From positions 1 through 46,760 of the forward strand of contig CDMY01000588.1 in NCBI GenBank assembly GCA_001179505.1: a DNA stretch of 46,760 nucleotides, given 5' to 3'. How positions within the stretch are numbered: position 1 is the first letter of the stretch; each line of letters begins with the position of its first letter. The translations under genes and the position numbers were made by a program. This stretch comes from Vitrella brassicaformis. Its lineage: Eukaryota > Sar > Vitrellaceae. The notes beneath the pieces were generated by a model that saw only the letters and a list, made by a program, of their open reading frames with translations, was not told the origin of the DNA and ran no database searches. Positions 1 to 10,100 of the stretch are shown in pieces.

Positions 1-183
1 GCGCATGCGACTAGCTACTGTCTGCGTGGGGGAGGGAGGGGAGGGTTTGCGGGACTGGGGTGTGCTGATGGGGCGGGGATCGATCCCTCCTCCCCGTGAG
101 CGTTTGACTCTGCGTGCTCATGGGACTGTATGTTTATGAGTATCACGGACACACAGACGAGTGTTACGGTTAATGCAAGTTTC
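1..183 (-). repeat. Dispersed repeat R1, left inverted copy
   Basis: The reverse complement of this stretch matches 46551-46736 over about 180 bp with roughly a dozen differences by eye. It ends in the same pyrimidine-rich tract followed by a CGCAGACAG segment. The core (134-183) also recurs at 17523-17580. The three copies lie in unrelated settings, so this is a dispersed repeat rather than a gene part. No transposase or obvious target-site duplication is visible. Confidence 0.85.
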
Positions 184-704
184 CTAATAGATTCTGCAGG
201 CAACCTGATCCCAAACTTCCGCGCGGGGATGTATGCGCTGCTCTCATTGGATATCCCTTCACCATCAAGAAGGCGCATTTTGTCACCATCAAGAAGGTAC
301 ATGTCTCCATCAGTGTTGTTAAGCGAAGAAGGCAACTCAAGAGGGAGAAGCCGTGCATCTTCCAGCTTATCCACGGGGACGTAGCCATATGTCGCTGCGA
401 AACAAGACATGTTCACAATTATCAATCGATTGGAGGACGTACCGAAATTCGCGAGTTCGTAGAAATACGCGTCGTGTTCAGTACCCGTCGAGGATCCCAT
501 AGCAAGCAGCAGAAAAGAGATAGAAATTGTTCTCGCTTTTCTCTCTCTTGTTGGTGGGGTCAAATATCGCGAAATCAAAGCCATCAAGACATTTGCCATT
601 TGATGAAACGGCCGCACCGGGGGACTCAAGCGACCTCTTCCTCCCACAGTACCCGGCCGCACTCTGAATACACAGGAGGACTTCTCAAACCTTCCGACAT
701 CCAT
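15..704 (-). CDS. Hypothetical protein ORF overlapping a repeat
   Basis: This is an open frame of 229 codons; a second in-frame ATG at 599 gives a shorter 194-residue form. I do not recognise a family. The middle carries a short internal duplication (YLLDGDKMRLLDGEG; near 250-310), and the first 50 residues after the second ATG are fairly hydrophobic. The last 60 or so codons run through dispersed repeat R1, and the same bases read LTVTLVCVSVILI in the repeat copy at 17.5 kb. The C-terminus is therefore probably not conserved protein. It may be a decayed gene, an exon of a larger gene, or chance in GC-rich DNA. Confidence 0.3.
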   Translation of the reverse strand: MDVGRFEKSSCVFRVRPGTVGGRGRLSPPVRPFHQMANVLMALISRYLTPPTRERKARTISISFLLLAMGSSTGTEHDAYFYELANFGTSSNRLIIVNMSCFAATYGYVPVDKLEDARLLPLELPSSLNNTDGDMYLLDGDKMRLLDGEGISNESSAYIPARKFGIRLPAESIRKLALTVTLVCVSVILINIQSHEHAESNAHGEEGSIPAPSAHPSPANPPLPPPRRQ

Positions 705-1128
705 TCGCCTGTGGACTTGTGACCGAGACCTGGGTGGACGACTACGATGTGGCGGCCTCTCGGGAGGGGGATGCTACGGAGAGGTGAAAAGGGGCGATCT
801 GGTGCTGTGGGAGCGGTCACGTGCCCCGTTTCGTTCAGAGGCGTGGCCCGATTCTGGCCTGGTTGTCACCCACGTGCGCTTCAGCTGCCTACTACAGCGC
901 CACACAAGCGAGCGATGGTGGCGTCTCATCGACCCACTGCGAGATGAGGGAGTACATCGGCTCTTCTTCGTCCCGCATTCCCTTACACCAGAGCAGCGCC
1001 ACGCCATCAAATCGACCCGCGAGCGACTCTTTTCGTACCTCCGTCGGAAGGATGGGGGTGACGGCAACGATGGCCATGGGGGGGGCGGTGATGGCGGCCG
1101 CGGGCAGCACCAGGGTGCTGGGGTTTAG
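604..1128 (+). CDS. Possible coding fragment, unknown
   Basis: One plus-strand frame stays open across this stretch without an ATG near its beginning, so it would have to be an internal or terminal exon. The stretch around 790-1040 reads like ordinary protein (for example RWWRLIDPLRDEGVHRLFF) and then runs into a glycine/aspartate-rich low-complexity tail ending at 1128. A minus-strand frame is also open over part of it. No family is recognised. Chance is possible in this GC-rich sequence. Confidence 0.22.
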
Positions 1129-1591
1129 CCCGGCCCAGCACATCAGGCAGACCCGATGGATGGGGCTGCACCGCACAATGCGGATGAGGAAGGTGGTGTT
1201 GGCGGCGGAAGACACGCAAGCCGAGACCGACGTGCGGATGGATCAGGCTTGAGCCCGGGACAACATGGGCGCCGCTGCGGAGGATGCAGAGGTGAATATG
1301 ACTGATGGTTAGGAGACGCTAGATGGTTACTCTGCACGTGGGTTGTGTCAGCACAGACGTCGCGAATGTGTGTAGGTCAAAACGCATCCTTAATTCGAAG
1401 AATCTTTCATTCTCGCCTAATATGAGTGTCTACACATGTACGCATACATCGATGGATACACGATTACGGACACACCATGGCCAGCGGATTGATAAAAGGA
1501 TGGGTCGAGACACCAATGGCCGAGGAGGTGGGCATATCCTCGTGCTGAGCCAATCCCACCCCCGTGGAAGGATGGATACAGTCAGGCCTCC
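1129..1591. other. Spacer, no gene seen
   Basis: Several overlapping short frames exist on both strands but none has convincing composition or splice partners. This is the 3' flank of the AP2-like gene on the minus strand. Confidence 0.4.
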
Positions 1592-2935
1592 TCACTCTAT
1601 CGGCTCCCAGAAGCCATCCTCTGAGAAAAACCAATCCCCGCCCCCGTCCGCCTCCCCGTCATCCCGAGCCTCGAAGTCCTTGTCGCCTAGATCGACGCCA
1701 TCCGGCCCGCCCCCCTGGTCGACATCCATCGGATCGTCCTCATCGCCGCCGCCCTCAGCCCTCTCGCCACCCCCCTCCTGCTCGGCGGGCGCTGCTGCAG
1801 GAACGGATGTAGGACACTCTTCTGGCTTCCTCTTCTTCCCCCTCGTGCGGCTGGCCACACACTCCTTATCCGCCCTGTCCTTGGCCTTGGCCTCCTCAGC
1901 GGCCTGCTTCAACGAACGCACCTTCTCCCGCACCCACTCCCTATACTCAACAGCCATCTCAATAGCCCTATCCATATCATCCCTGTCAGCAGATAACACC
2001 GGGAAGTTCTTGTGGAAGACGCGGCCATCGTGAACGAGCTGACACCGAATGTAAACCCTGAAGTCACTCCGACGGGTAGCATACAAGCCCATCCTGTCCG
2101 GCCAGCCGTCATGGTCCTGTACAGAGTCCAGCCGCTTGTCCACCGCATCCCTCGCCTTCTCGGCCTCATCCTGGCTGGCGAATACGTAATCTGACATGTC
2201 CGCATCGGTCCAGCCTATGCGCCTCCGAATATCGTTCCTCCAAGCGACGGCCTCCTGAATGGCCTCCTTGACTCCCTCCTCGGTGGCCGAGAGGATGCGG
2301 AAGTAACGGCGGTGACCAAACATTTTCACCAGAATGTAACACCGCTCTCCGAGACCTTCATACCACAAATTCAGAGGACCATTCTCGCTCGCTCTCCGTT
2401 CCTGAAGTAGATGTGTAGCTCTATCATGACAAAAATTGGTGTCGTCAGGGGTCATCCCTATGCCGAAGATCTTCATCTTGTTGTCCGGCATGTTGCATTT
2501 CTCGAGCTGCTCCGCCCTGCAGTCGTAGGCCTTCTCCAGAATTTCATCAATCACATGAGGGTCAGCTGTTGGCACACGGAAGTAAGTTCTGATCTCCTGG
2601 ATCATGACGCCGATGTGAACCAATCCTTGACGAACCATAACATGCATGTGTCGAACTTGATGCCGCTCGAAACGCTCGTCAAGGCGCTTCTGGATTAATT
2701 CGATGGCGCGTTTCTCGTCTTCAGGCGTCATGGGTGCATGTCTCTCCCTCTCCGCTTTCTCCTCCTGAAGTCCATCAACATGGCCCCGCCAAATGCTGGC
2801 GTTGCCAATGGTGCTGGGCGCCCTTTCAAAGAGCCGAGGGTCACGGGCATCCTCTTCCTTGTGGAGACTGTCGTTGGCAGTAATGTTGGTCCAGCACTCC
2901 GCCGTCTCCTCTCCGTCATCCTCCTCTACACACAT
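1592..2935 (-). CDS. Protein with three AP2-like repeats, acidic C-terminus
   Basis: This is an uninterrupted 447-codon frame starting at ATG 2935. Three stretches share one pattern: a strand-like segment with aromatic residues, then a helix with spaced Ala and a basic end. They lie near residues 95-150 (EIRTYFRVP...), 205-255 (RRYFRILSATEEGVKEAIQE) and 290-350 (FHKNFPVLSADRDDMDRAIE, then EYREWVREK). This is the shape of apicomplexan AP2 DNA-binding domains (three strands, then a helix with A...A..YR). After them come a basic KKRK patch and a long Gly/Asp/Glu-rich acidic tail that could be an activation region. Seen: the repeats and composition. Inferred: AP2 identity and a nuclear DNA-binding role. 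It lies tail-to-head behind another minus-strand gene, 154 bp away. Confidence is high that it is a gene and moderate for the family. Confidence 0.7.
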   Translation of the reverse strand: MCVEEDDGEETAECWTNITANDSLHKEEDARDPRLFERAPSTIGNASIWRGHVDGLQEEKAERERHAPMTPEDEKRAIELIQKRLDERFERHQVRHMHVMVRQGLVHIGVMIQEIRTYFRVPTADPHVIDEILEKAYDCRAEQLEKCNMPDNKMKIFGIGMTPDDTNFCHDRATHLLQERRASENGPLNLWYEGLGERCYILVKMFGHRRYFRILSATEEGVKEAIQEAVAWRNDIRRRIGWTDADMSDYVFASQDEAEKARDAVDKRLDSVQDHDGWPDRMGLYATRRSDFRVYIRCQLVHDGRVFHKNFPVLSADRDDMDRAIEMAVEYREWVREKVRSLKQAAEEAKAKDRADKECVASRTRGKKRKPEECPTSVPAAAPAEQEGGGERAEGGGDEDDPMDVDQGGGPDGVDLGDKDFEARDDGEADGGGDWFFSEDGFWEPIE

Positions 2936-3089
2936 GCACAGAGATGCTAACCGACCAGGTTATCTCTTTCTCTTCTCACCTGGCAGCTCGGCGTCGTGTG
3001 ACTGAAATCTCTCATTTTCGATGTCCTTTTACGAAATAATGGAATTTACAAAAATGAATAATTAAACTGACAGATGACACACTATTTCT

Positions 3090-4285
3090 TCAGTGTCTGC
3101 GAACCCATTCAATGGCTGCCTTCCTTCGCGCCTCTCCCGAGGGCTGCATGAGGATCCTCACTAAGTCATCAACCACTACCGGAGGGGGCCTGGCTCCTCT
3201 CTTGCGGTTAAAGAAACGCCGGATGTCCTGAATACTACAGGTACCCCTACTGTACATGGCCTCACTGAAAGAAACAAACATAAGACTGTTCAGGTCCATT
3301 TCTCTGTTTCTGCTGTCACTCACAATGCCACAGCATCCCACTTGGAGCTGCATACGCCCCCCAGATGGGTCGTCGGAATGGTGTGCGTCGTCAGCAAGAC
3401 CGTCTCGTTGTGGTGTTTTCTGTTGTTGACCTTGAACGAGCGATAGGTGATGATATCGTGCCACACCTGGTTCTCCATCAAGAGGGAACTCTTCTTATCG
3501 CCCTCGTCCGTGTAGAAGAGCTCCACAACAGGTGGGCAGGCGCTGTCGAGATCACCTTGGTCAAGAGCGACACAAGACATGGCGGGTAGCTTCAGCGACT
3601 TCATCCAAGAAAGAAGGAAGAGAGACGAACGAGCGAGGACAGCCGTGCCAAGGTCCGAGACGTAAAGGTGGCCGAGTGCCGAATTATCGTGGCGAAGCCC
3701 CAATCGACATCGCTCCAGTGCAATGAGGGCTCCCAGGATGTATTTGATGTGGCCACCCAGATGCCTTGTCGTCGGGTGTCGATCCTGTGACTCTCCAGGG
3801 TACCCAATGAGGAAACGTAAACCGGCGAGGACGACCTGCCAGACCCAAACGTAAGAAGTAGACGCGGCACGGGGGTTATACAGTTGCGCGGTGGCCGCCT
3901 TGCGGACAATCGTTCGGAACGTCGCCTCGCACGTGTCCTGAATACTGTCAACACTCAAGTCTGACTTGGCAAGAATGGTTATGGCGAAATGCAACTGCTG
4001 GACAAACACCTTGGCCTCCTCGTCCTTCATCAGACTTTGGTTCTGCGAATTGTACGCGCTGATGAGGGAATACTGAATCAATGTGAGGAGACCGACAGTG
4101 TCGACGGGATAATGGATCTCTGCGCTGTAGATGTCGGAATATTTCTTGACTTCCTTCTCCACCTTCCGCGCCCTCTCCTCCTTGCCGCGCCGAATGCGTC
4201 TCGGGTTGTTGGGCTGAGGCGGGGGGTTGTTGAACGGCCGCGGCTCGTGGAACCCACTGCGGTTCCTCGTGTACACCCCTCCCAT
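3090..4285 (-). CDS. Two-exon protein of unknown function
   Basis: Exon 1 is 4285-3324 and exon 2 is 3264-3090, separated by a 59-bp intron (GTGAGT...TTTCAG) that keeps the frame (phase 2). The product is 378 residues. The N-terminus is Pro/Asn/Arg-rich and then charged (KEERARKVEKEVKKYSD). The rest is mixed helical, with hydrophobic stretches near residues 145-165 (YVWVWQVVLAGLRFLIGYP) and 225-245 that are too polar overall to be clear membrane spans. The C-terminus is basic (RRFFNRKRG). No motif or family was recognised. The start is the first ATG of an open frame. The next gene downstream on this strand is the AP2-like gene. Confidence 0.7.
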
Positions 4286-4966
4286 TCCAAACGAGCCCGC
4301 TCGGTAGGTTGGATGTAAATGATGACCATCGTGGCAAACAAGAAATCATTCGTGTCTGTATGTCTGTATGTCTGTTCAGCCGCGTGGTGGCTAACATGCC
4401 ATGCCCGGTGTGCACGATCCGCGATAATGGCCATTTGGCGGGCACGATGAAGCCCCGGGGCCACGGCCGGACCGGACTGTGGTGCAATTGCATTAACAAC
4501 AACAAGACGACGTGCACCTTCAAGTTGGAGGCCTACCAGTAGATTCACCCATACCTCAGCGGCGGTAAAATCAATTCGTTTTTTCCTCGAAGTCCCAGTT
4601 TTAGAAATTCGGTAAAACCGATGGTTTTTATTCTTTACGAGTAAGAGTTCTTTGCTCTCCAGTAATGAGTCACACATCAATTACTTAATTCGGACAGAAG
4701 GGTCGTTGCCGACAGAGGACGCTTACTTGTTGACAAGAGAATGCAATTTCTACCGAATTTTACAACCGAACAGATTTGGGACAGAGACGTTAATTCAGTT
4801 AACATCGTCAAGCAGACATTCTTACAGAACTACTAGGAGAGCCCTTCTCTTCGTTTGGGGTTCGTCCTTCGTGCGTGTGCATGCTGCCTGTTTGGTGTGT
4901 GCTGTGGACAGAAAAGATCTCCAGTAGCGCCGGAAAGGTAGGCCCGTGTAACCGAACGCGGCGAGA
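4286..4966. other. AT-richer spacer with dispersed repeat R2
   Basis: This lies between the divergent gene starts at 4285 (minus) and 4967 (plus), so it should hold both promoters. From about 4560 to 4820 it is clearly more AT-rich than the flanking genes. A short plus frame at 4408-4541 has paired cysteines (CPVC, then CNC and C) like a small zinc ribbon, but it lacks support. No TATA-like element could be assigned. Confidence 0.4.
4748..4800 (+). repeat. Dispersed repeat R2, copy 1
   Basis: About 53 bp resembling 14506-14557: TTTACCGATTTTTACAACCG-like, then an AGATTT-GGAC segment, then GACGTTAATTCAGTT. The last 22 bp pattern also occurs at 21847-21868. Copies are in the same orientation. 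Confidence 0.6.
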
Positions 4967-6247
4967 ATGGAGCGTTTCCAGAAGACAGTTGCAACGCTGT
5001 CGCTGGTCGCCGTTTCCTGTGCTGTGGGCGTGTTGTTGTCGAAAAAAAGCCGCAAAACATCACTACAGGCGGGACCGTTCAGCAACACAACCATTGTCAC
5101 CGCCTACTTTGAGCTTCCATTCAGCAAACACTCACATGTGAACTCGACGTAGTGATCTTCACCTTTATTATGATCACTACGTCGTTGTTTGCCGTGTCGT
5201 CTGTTTGCTGTTTGTTTTGAATCAGGAGGAATACGATGAGTGGATGCGGCCTATGCTGTCGATTCGGAATGAGATGGTCATCTTTTACGACAGAACAAGT
5301 GTACCCAAGATACGAAGGATGAGGAAGGGGCTGATGGATAAAACCCTGATCATTCAAGAACGCTTCCGAGACTTCTATGTGTGGAGACACCACAATCAAT
5401 TCGTCCGGTCGCACGATCAATTCCTCAACACGAGGTACTTTGGGGGTCTGGTTGACGTGGTTGACTTCGCTTTTCACGTGGTTCGCTTGTCAGCTACTTT
5501 GGCAAAAGGAAGCCACTCGCTACACTACACAGCCCAGAGCTGTACATGATTTGGCATGAGAAAGTCAATCATTTGAAACGAGCGATGGACGAAAACCCTT
5601 TGGCACAGAGTTCTTTCTCTGGATGGACATCGGTGTGTAAGCGGGTATAGAAAGATCCACGCGCTCTACGAACGCCGCTAATGCGTTCGGTGTCTCAGTT
5701 ACTTCCGACGTTTGACGAAGGAGGAAATCGCCATGGACTACTACAGATTTTTCCCTGATCGAGACAAGATCCTGAGGCTTCCTAGGCATAAAGTCTGGTT
5801 GGTCATGGCCAAACCGTTTGCCAAGAGATAAAGGCGGTGCAAAAAACTCCAATGCTTGCCAAGGTATGTCACTAAAGTGAGACACAGCATTCACATGTCA
5901 GGTGTGTGTGCATTGGCAATCAGATTCAAGCCGCATCACTTCTACTTGATGGGCGGTTGGCCGAAATACATACAAACATTGCTCAATGTCCCCTCCTCCC
6001 TTCTCTCCCTCTCTCAGGTTTTATCGGCGGCCACAGGGAAACCCTATACTGGCTCCACTCTGAGTTCTATAAAATGCTCAGGTGGTTCATCAAGACCAAC
6101 CGCTTTATAGGGAAGGACCAGGATGTTTTCAACTCCCTGTGTCTCATACATCCAACAAGATGCCACTTTATCAGGAGGCCAGACAAGTCAAATGACGACA
6201 AGTGGCTCTACGCAAGAGTTGTTCTAAGGAGAGACGTACCACGCTGA
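4967..6247 (+). pseudogene. HtrL/YibB-family glycosyltransferase-like gene with two frameshifts
   Basis: Five exons can be traced: 4967-5137, 5226-5434, 5494-5636, 5699-5863 and 6018-6247, all with GT-AG introns and matching phase. The product starts with a membrane anchor (LSLVAVSCAVGVLL) and then shows the HtrL/YibB pattern: TIVTAYFELPFSKHS, EYDEWMRPMLSIRNEMVIFY, DFYVWRHH, ELYMIWHEKVNHLKRAMDEN, FFLWMDIG, and near the end GFIGGHRETLYWLHSEFYK with GKDQD. In exon 3 the frame shifts by one base after the MDENP codons (near 5598-5601, one base short). In exon 4 it shifts back after the MAKPF codons (near 5817-5821, one base extra). The stretch between reads into stops in the upstream frame. The changes cancel, so it is either a recent pseudogene or an assembly with two indel errors. 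The family resembles glycosyltransferases; the substrate is unknown. Confidence 0.72.
5145..5184. repeat. Perfect inverted repeat inside intron 1
   Basis: The 13-bp arms CGACGTAGTGATC (5145-5157) and GATCACTACGTCG (5172-5184) are exact complements around a 14-bp loop, within the first intron of the YibB-like gene. The arms start seven bases after the 5' splice site. Confidence 0.85.
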
Positions 6248-6475
6248 AGGATCCCATGTGGACCGCGACAAGTCATTCATCCATGAATGGCGTGATTCCT
6301 TTTGGCGTGACTGTGTGCCGTAAGGCACGGACGCTTTGTCAGACGTACACACTTATCCAAATGCGTGTATCAGTGCCTGACATACTCGATCAACGGATGC
6401 GCGCGAAGAAATCGACGCGTTTGAATACCACACAATGATCGATGAGGCCATATAGTGCGGACGCATGGTCGGGAC

Positions 6476-6660
6476 CTTTCCGTGTGGAGACACCATAAGG
6501 ACTTCGTAAGAGGGCATTGGTCTCTCGTGCCGATTGTGAATGCTGTTTGTCGTGCAGATGACTTTATCTGAAGGCACCTTGTGCAGCGGACCTATCTGTG
6601 TATGCCCCCGTTGCTCGCTTTGTTTGATTGCTCTTGTGCGAGTCCACGACAATGCAAACC
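6476..6660 (+). repeat. Direct repeat R3, copy 1 (possible exon relic)
   Basis: It begins TTTCCGTGTGGAGACACCAT and ends near a GATTGCTCTTGTG segment, matching 6842-7013 with substitutions and small indels. It contains about 20 extra bases after the CACCAT. In one frame it reads FRVWRHHKDFVRG, close to YVWRHHNQFVRSH in exon 2 of the YibB-like gene at 5376-5415. It could therefore be a decayed duplicate of that exon. Confidence 0.6.
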
Positions 6661-6841
6661 ATGGCGGCAAACATAGATTCCTTATCCGTGGCTTACATAT
6701 AATGTGTGCGTGTGGCCGTCGAGAAGCCATGCAGATACACGCAAAGCAACCGACTCGTCAGCCGTATGGTCTGTCTATTTGCTTGGTTTGCACGATCGTG
6801 CCAGTCGTATGTTGGCCAATGTGGAGACAATACCCTGCTTG

Positions 6842-7013
6842 TTTCGTGTGGAGACACCATTGGTCTCTCGTGCCGATTTTGAATGTTGTCTGTCGTGCAG
6901 ATGAATGGCACGTTATGTGTTGACCGGCTTGATTCATGCGGACCCATTTTGTGTATCCCCGTTGGTTACTTCATCTTTGATTGCTCTTGTGCCAGCGAGT
7001 CTACGCAATGCAA
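6842..7013 (+). repeat. Direct repeat R3, copy 2
   Basis: This is the second copy of the unit at 6476-6660. It reads FVWRHHWSLVP in one frame; copy 1 carries about 20 extra bases after CACCAT that are absent here. It lies about 365 bp from copy 1. Confidence 0.6.
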
Positions 7014-7066
7014 GCTGTGAAACAGAAACGTAGACTCATGAGAAAAAGGCAACTTGCATCCATCCG

Positions 7067-7113
7067 TCCATCACAAACCAGCCACAACACGCAGTTGTGC
7101 GGTTTGTGATGGA
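7067..7113. repeat. Nested perfect hairpin at the 3' flank of the TPR/EF-hand gene
   Basis: The outer arms TCCATCACAAACC (7067-7079) and GGTTTGTGATGGA (7101-7113) pair perfectly. Inside, CACAAC and GTTGTG pair again around ACGCA. It sits 18 bp beyond the stop codon at 7131, so it would be in the 3' untranslated RNA of the minus-strand gene. It could act as an RNA processing or stability element. Confidence 0.8.
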
Positions 7114-7130
7114 TCAGAGCAGTTGATATG

Positions 7131-10100
7131 TCAAGAAGGTTGCACTAGCCTTTGAATGTCATCAGGAACATGTGCCATCATGAGCAGCGCCGACTTGAGC
7201 CCCTCTTGACCACGCACGGTCCTATGCTGCACAGCTGGTGCAGTTTGCCTCCGCTTCGCCGGTGGAGAGAGGCGTCGAGGCAGCTCCTCCGGTGCGCCTG
7301 GCTGCTCCAAGCCATGAGCAAGCGATGAGCGGGTGGCTGATCGCGATAGAGCTTTGCAGGATCTGAGTCCGACGTCGTCGCGCTGTCTGGCCAGTTTTGA
7401 GTCAGCAGGCCGAGTTTCAGGGATCGATTTGCTTCGGAGGTCGCGGGTGATTGAAGCAAGAGCCTGGGACACGCTAACCTGTGCCACCTCTAGAGGTGAG
7501 GCTGTCTCTGTATCCACATCAGCTTGACACTCCAGCAGACTGTCCGAAGACATCAACAGCTGAAACAGGTCCTGAAACGACAACTCGATGTGTGCGATGG
7601 AATCACGGTCTCGAAGGAGAGTCACCTACCTGTGTTTTGGATCTCTTCTGGAGCATCGCTGCTGACTGTTGGGGTCTGAGACGCATAAGCCTCAGGGCCT
7701 CGTCGAGCTGTCTCTCCCACGCCTCCTCCTCGCCCTGGTGGCCACTTACATCACTGTGCACCAAATTGTAGGGCATCAGCCTGGACGGAAGACCTGGAGC
7801 AGCCTCGTTTTAGACATGCTTTTGACATGAGTTCTTTTCCGCGGTGGCTGGCTCGTGTCCACCCACCTGCTGGTGCTTTGGCTGCAGGCTGGCTTTTGCT
7901 ATCGGCTGCAGCGGCTGTGTCCGTCTCTCTTTTTTTCAGCTTTCTACGCAGCTTGGACGCCAGAAACTGACAGTAAATGTTTGGGCAATGGGAAGCGTCT
8001 GACGTTTTGTCATGACTTACAATCGTCAATGCATCCCTCAGAATCTCCTTCTTCCTTTCCTCCATCTCTTCATCCGGTTCTTGGTCCTCCGGCGGCCCCC
8101 ACAAAAAAGCGTCCTCTTCCATGTCTCCGTCCACCAATTCCGCAACCCCCTTTCGCCCATTGTCTTGCTCCTCATCCGCAAATATACGTGATTGCTTTAG
8201 AGCAGCGAAGGGCCCATCTGTCAAGGCGGCTCGAAGACGGGTTATGGGTTTGTTGCTTCTGGACGTGGCAGAAGAAGAGGAGCTCTGGCGCTCGACACCA
8301 GCTGCAGGCCCACCATCCCCCGCCCCGCGTGTCCTTATGGCTGGGGGGCCCGTCAGAGACTGGCATCAACAAATGACACCGCAGAATGAAGCTGAGAAAG
8401 GTGTCAGTGGCAGTTGAATACCCTTCTCTGTGCTCTGATGTCCAGGAAGCGGCTGAGGCTGCCCAGACAATCAGTCATCCACAGAGACATGACGAGCACA
8501 ACAGGCGGAAACTTGTTACCTTCTACTCCTCCGACGTCTCATTTCTCTCTCAGACGGGATCCCGCTGCGCAGCATCTGTTTTTGCACGAGTGCTTTGAAG
8601 TTCTGGATGCAAGCTCTGTTGCACAGCGACACGCATATTAATGCAGATACTGGTGTCCACGTGTAAGTGTCGTCAGCGGTACCTCAATGAAGAGAGGACG
8701 GTCGGCGTCCCAGTTGGTTTGTTCTTTGTCGATAGCTCGGCTAGTCTGCCGATGAGGGCGCTCTGGTGTCTTCCGATCTGTTTGTTTCGAAAGTCAAGAT
8801 CTATGTCCACATCCATACCGCCTCGTCTGTGAGGTGGAGTTGGACACAACAAATTCGATACAACACGTACGTCTGACTAGAATAAGAGCCGCTCCATACG
8901 AACCTGCGTGCGTAGGGGTTGCGCGTCTGCGGTGACTCATCCTGTCCCTTTCGGCGGCTCCCGCTTTGTTTCATTGCCAGCTCTGGCCGCCGAACACGTG
9001 CCGACGGGAGATTTCCAGTAAAAGTGTAGGTACTGCGTGAACGCACATAGTGGGAGATCCCCAACCAACCAACCCTCCGCCCTGCGCCCATCCTGTCACC
9101 TCGGCCAAAAGTATAGATGCAGTTCGGCGAGGTCGCTGTGCGGCATGTAACGGATACTCTGAGAGGCACGCACTAGGCTTTCCAGTTAGCACATATTGTC
9201 ACACTTTCTCTCACCGACTCAACCTCCTTCCAGCGCTGCTGCAGATTGGCAAGCTCAAGCTCGACGCCCTAACGTTGCGAAAGGAGAAGTGATCCTGGGC
9301 GGTCTCCCCTTTTTCAGGTAAGCTCACCCGTTTTGCCAGCTCCTCTGCCCTCCGCTCCCTTTCTCTCTGTTCGGCAGTCTTCCGCTTCTTTCCAAGACGA
9401 GAATGGGAGCTCGCGGGACGCGAAGAGGACTCGTGGGAGGATCTCTCAGGCACAGCTCCTTCGGGTATTCGCAACGTCACTGCTGGAGTTCCTTGGACGC
9501 CCTGAACAGATGGAACAACGAATAGATGGTCCTTTGATCAATAGCGGATGCCCTTCATGTTCGGTACAGCTTTCGCGTATGACGCTCGGCGCTGCGTGAT
9601 CGATGAACGGCGGGGCATCGGAAACGGCTGTCTCTCAGTTTCATCACTTCCACCGTAGTACATCAGAACATCAGAGAACTGGAGGCGTACACAAATTGAG
9701 ACAAGCATCTGAAATGGGCAGGTACTTTTAGACCTCACCTCTCTCAAAGATATCGCCCTTGTTGTGGAGGCAGAGAAAGCACACGAAGACAGACTTTCCA
9801 TGCAGAAGAGTCAGATCTAGCGTTACCCGTTGTCGTTCCTGAAAGGAAAGCAATGTCCAGAAACCTGAGTCACGCGTAAGGGAGCTCACCAATCCAAGAG
9901 GTGGAAGAGCCACGCTGCATCGCTCCGTTCTATGCCCCATCGCTTTGTTGCACGTAGAAACTCACCAATTCGGATCAGCTGCGTCCCTGTGTATGTACGT
10001 GCCAATCACAGGGGCATTTGTCATACGGAGGCCTTAACTTTACCGTCAACGTCCAGTCTCGCGAACGCCGCTGCGATGGAACCAAATCTCAGCTCAATCT

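Larger units (their letters stand above)
6248..7066. other. Decayed spacer with relic exon copies
   Basis: No intact gene is seen. The stretch contains the two direct repeats listed separately. Several frames read short fragments similar to exon 2 of the YibB-like gene next door, separated by stops. Confidence 0.45.

Noticed and set aside
1323-2033. 236-codon plus-strand frame
   Set aside because: Antisense to the acidic tail of the AP2-like gene; its Pro/Ser richness mirrors that tail.
4408-4541. Possible zinc-ribbon mini-protein (CPVC...CNC...C)
   Set aside because: It sits in the promoter region of two divergent genes and its frame has no other support; the cysteine spacing alone is weak evidence.
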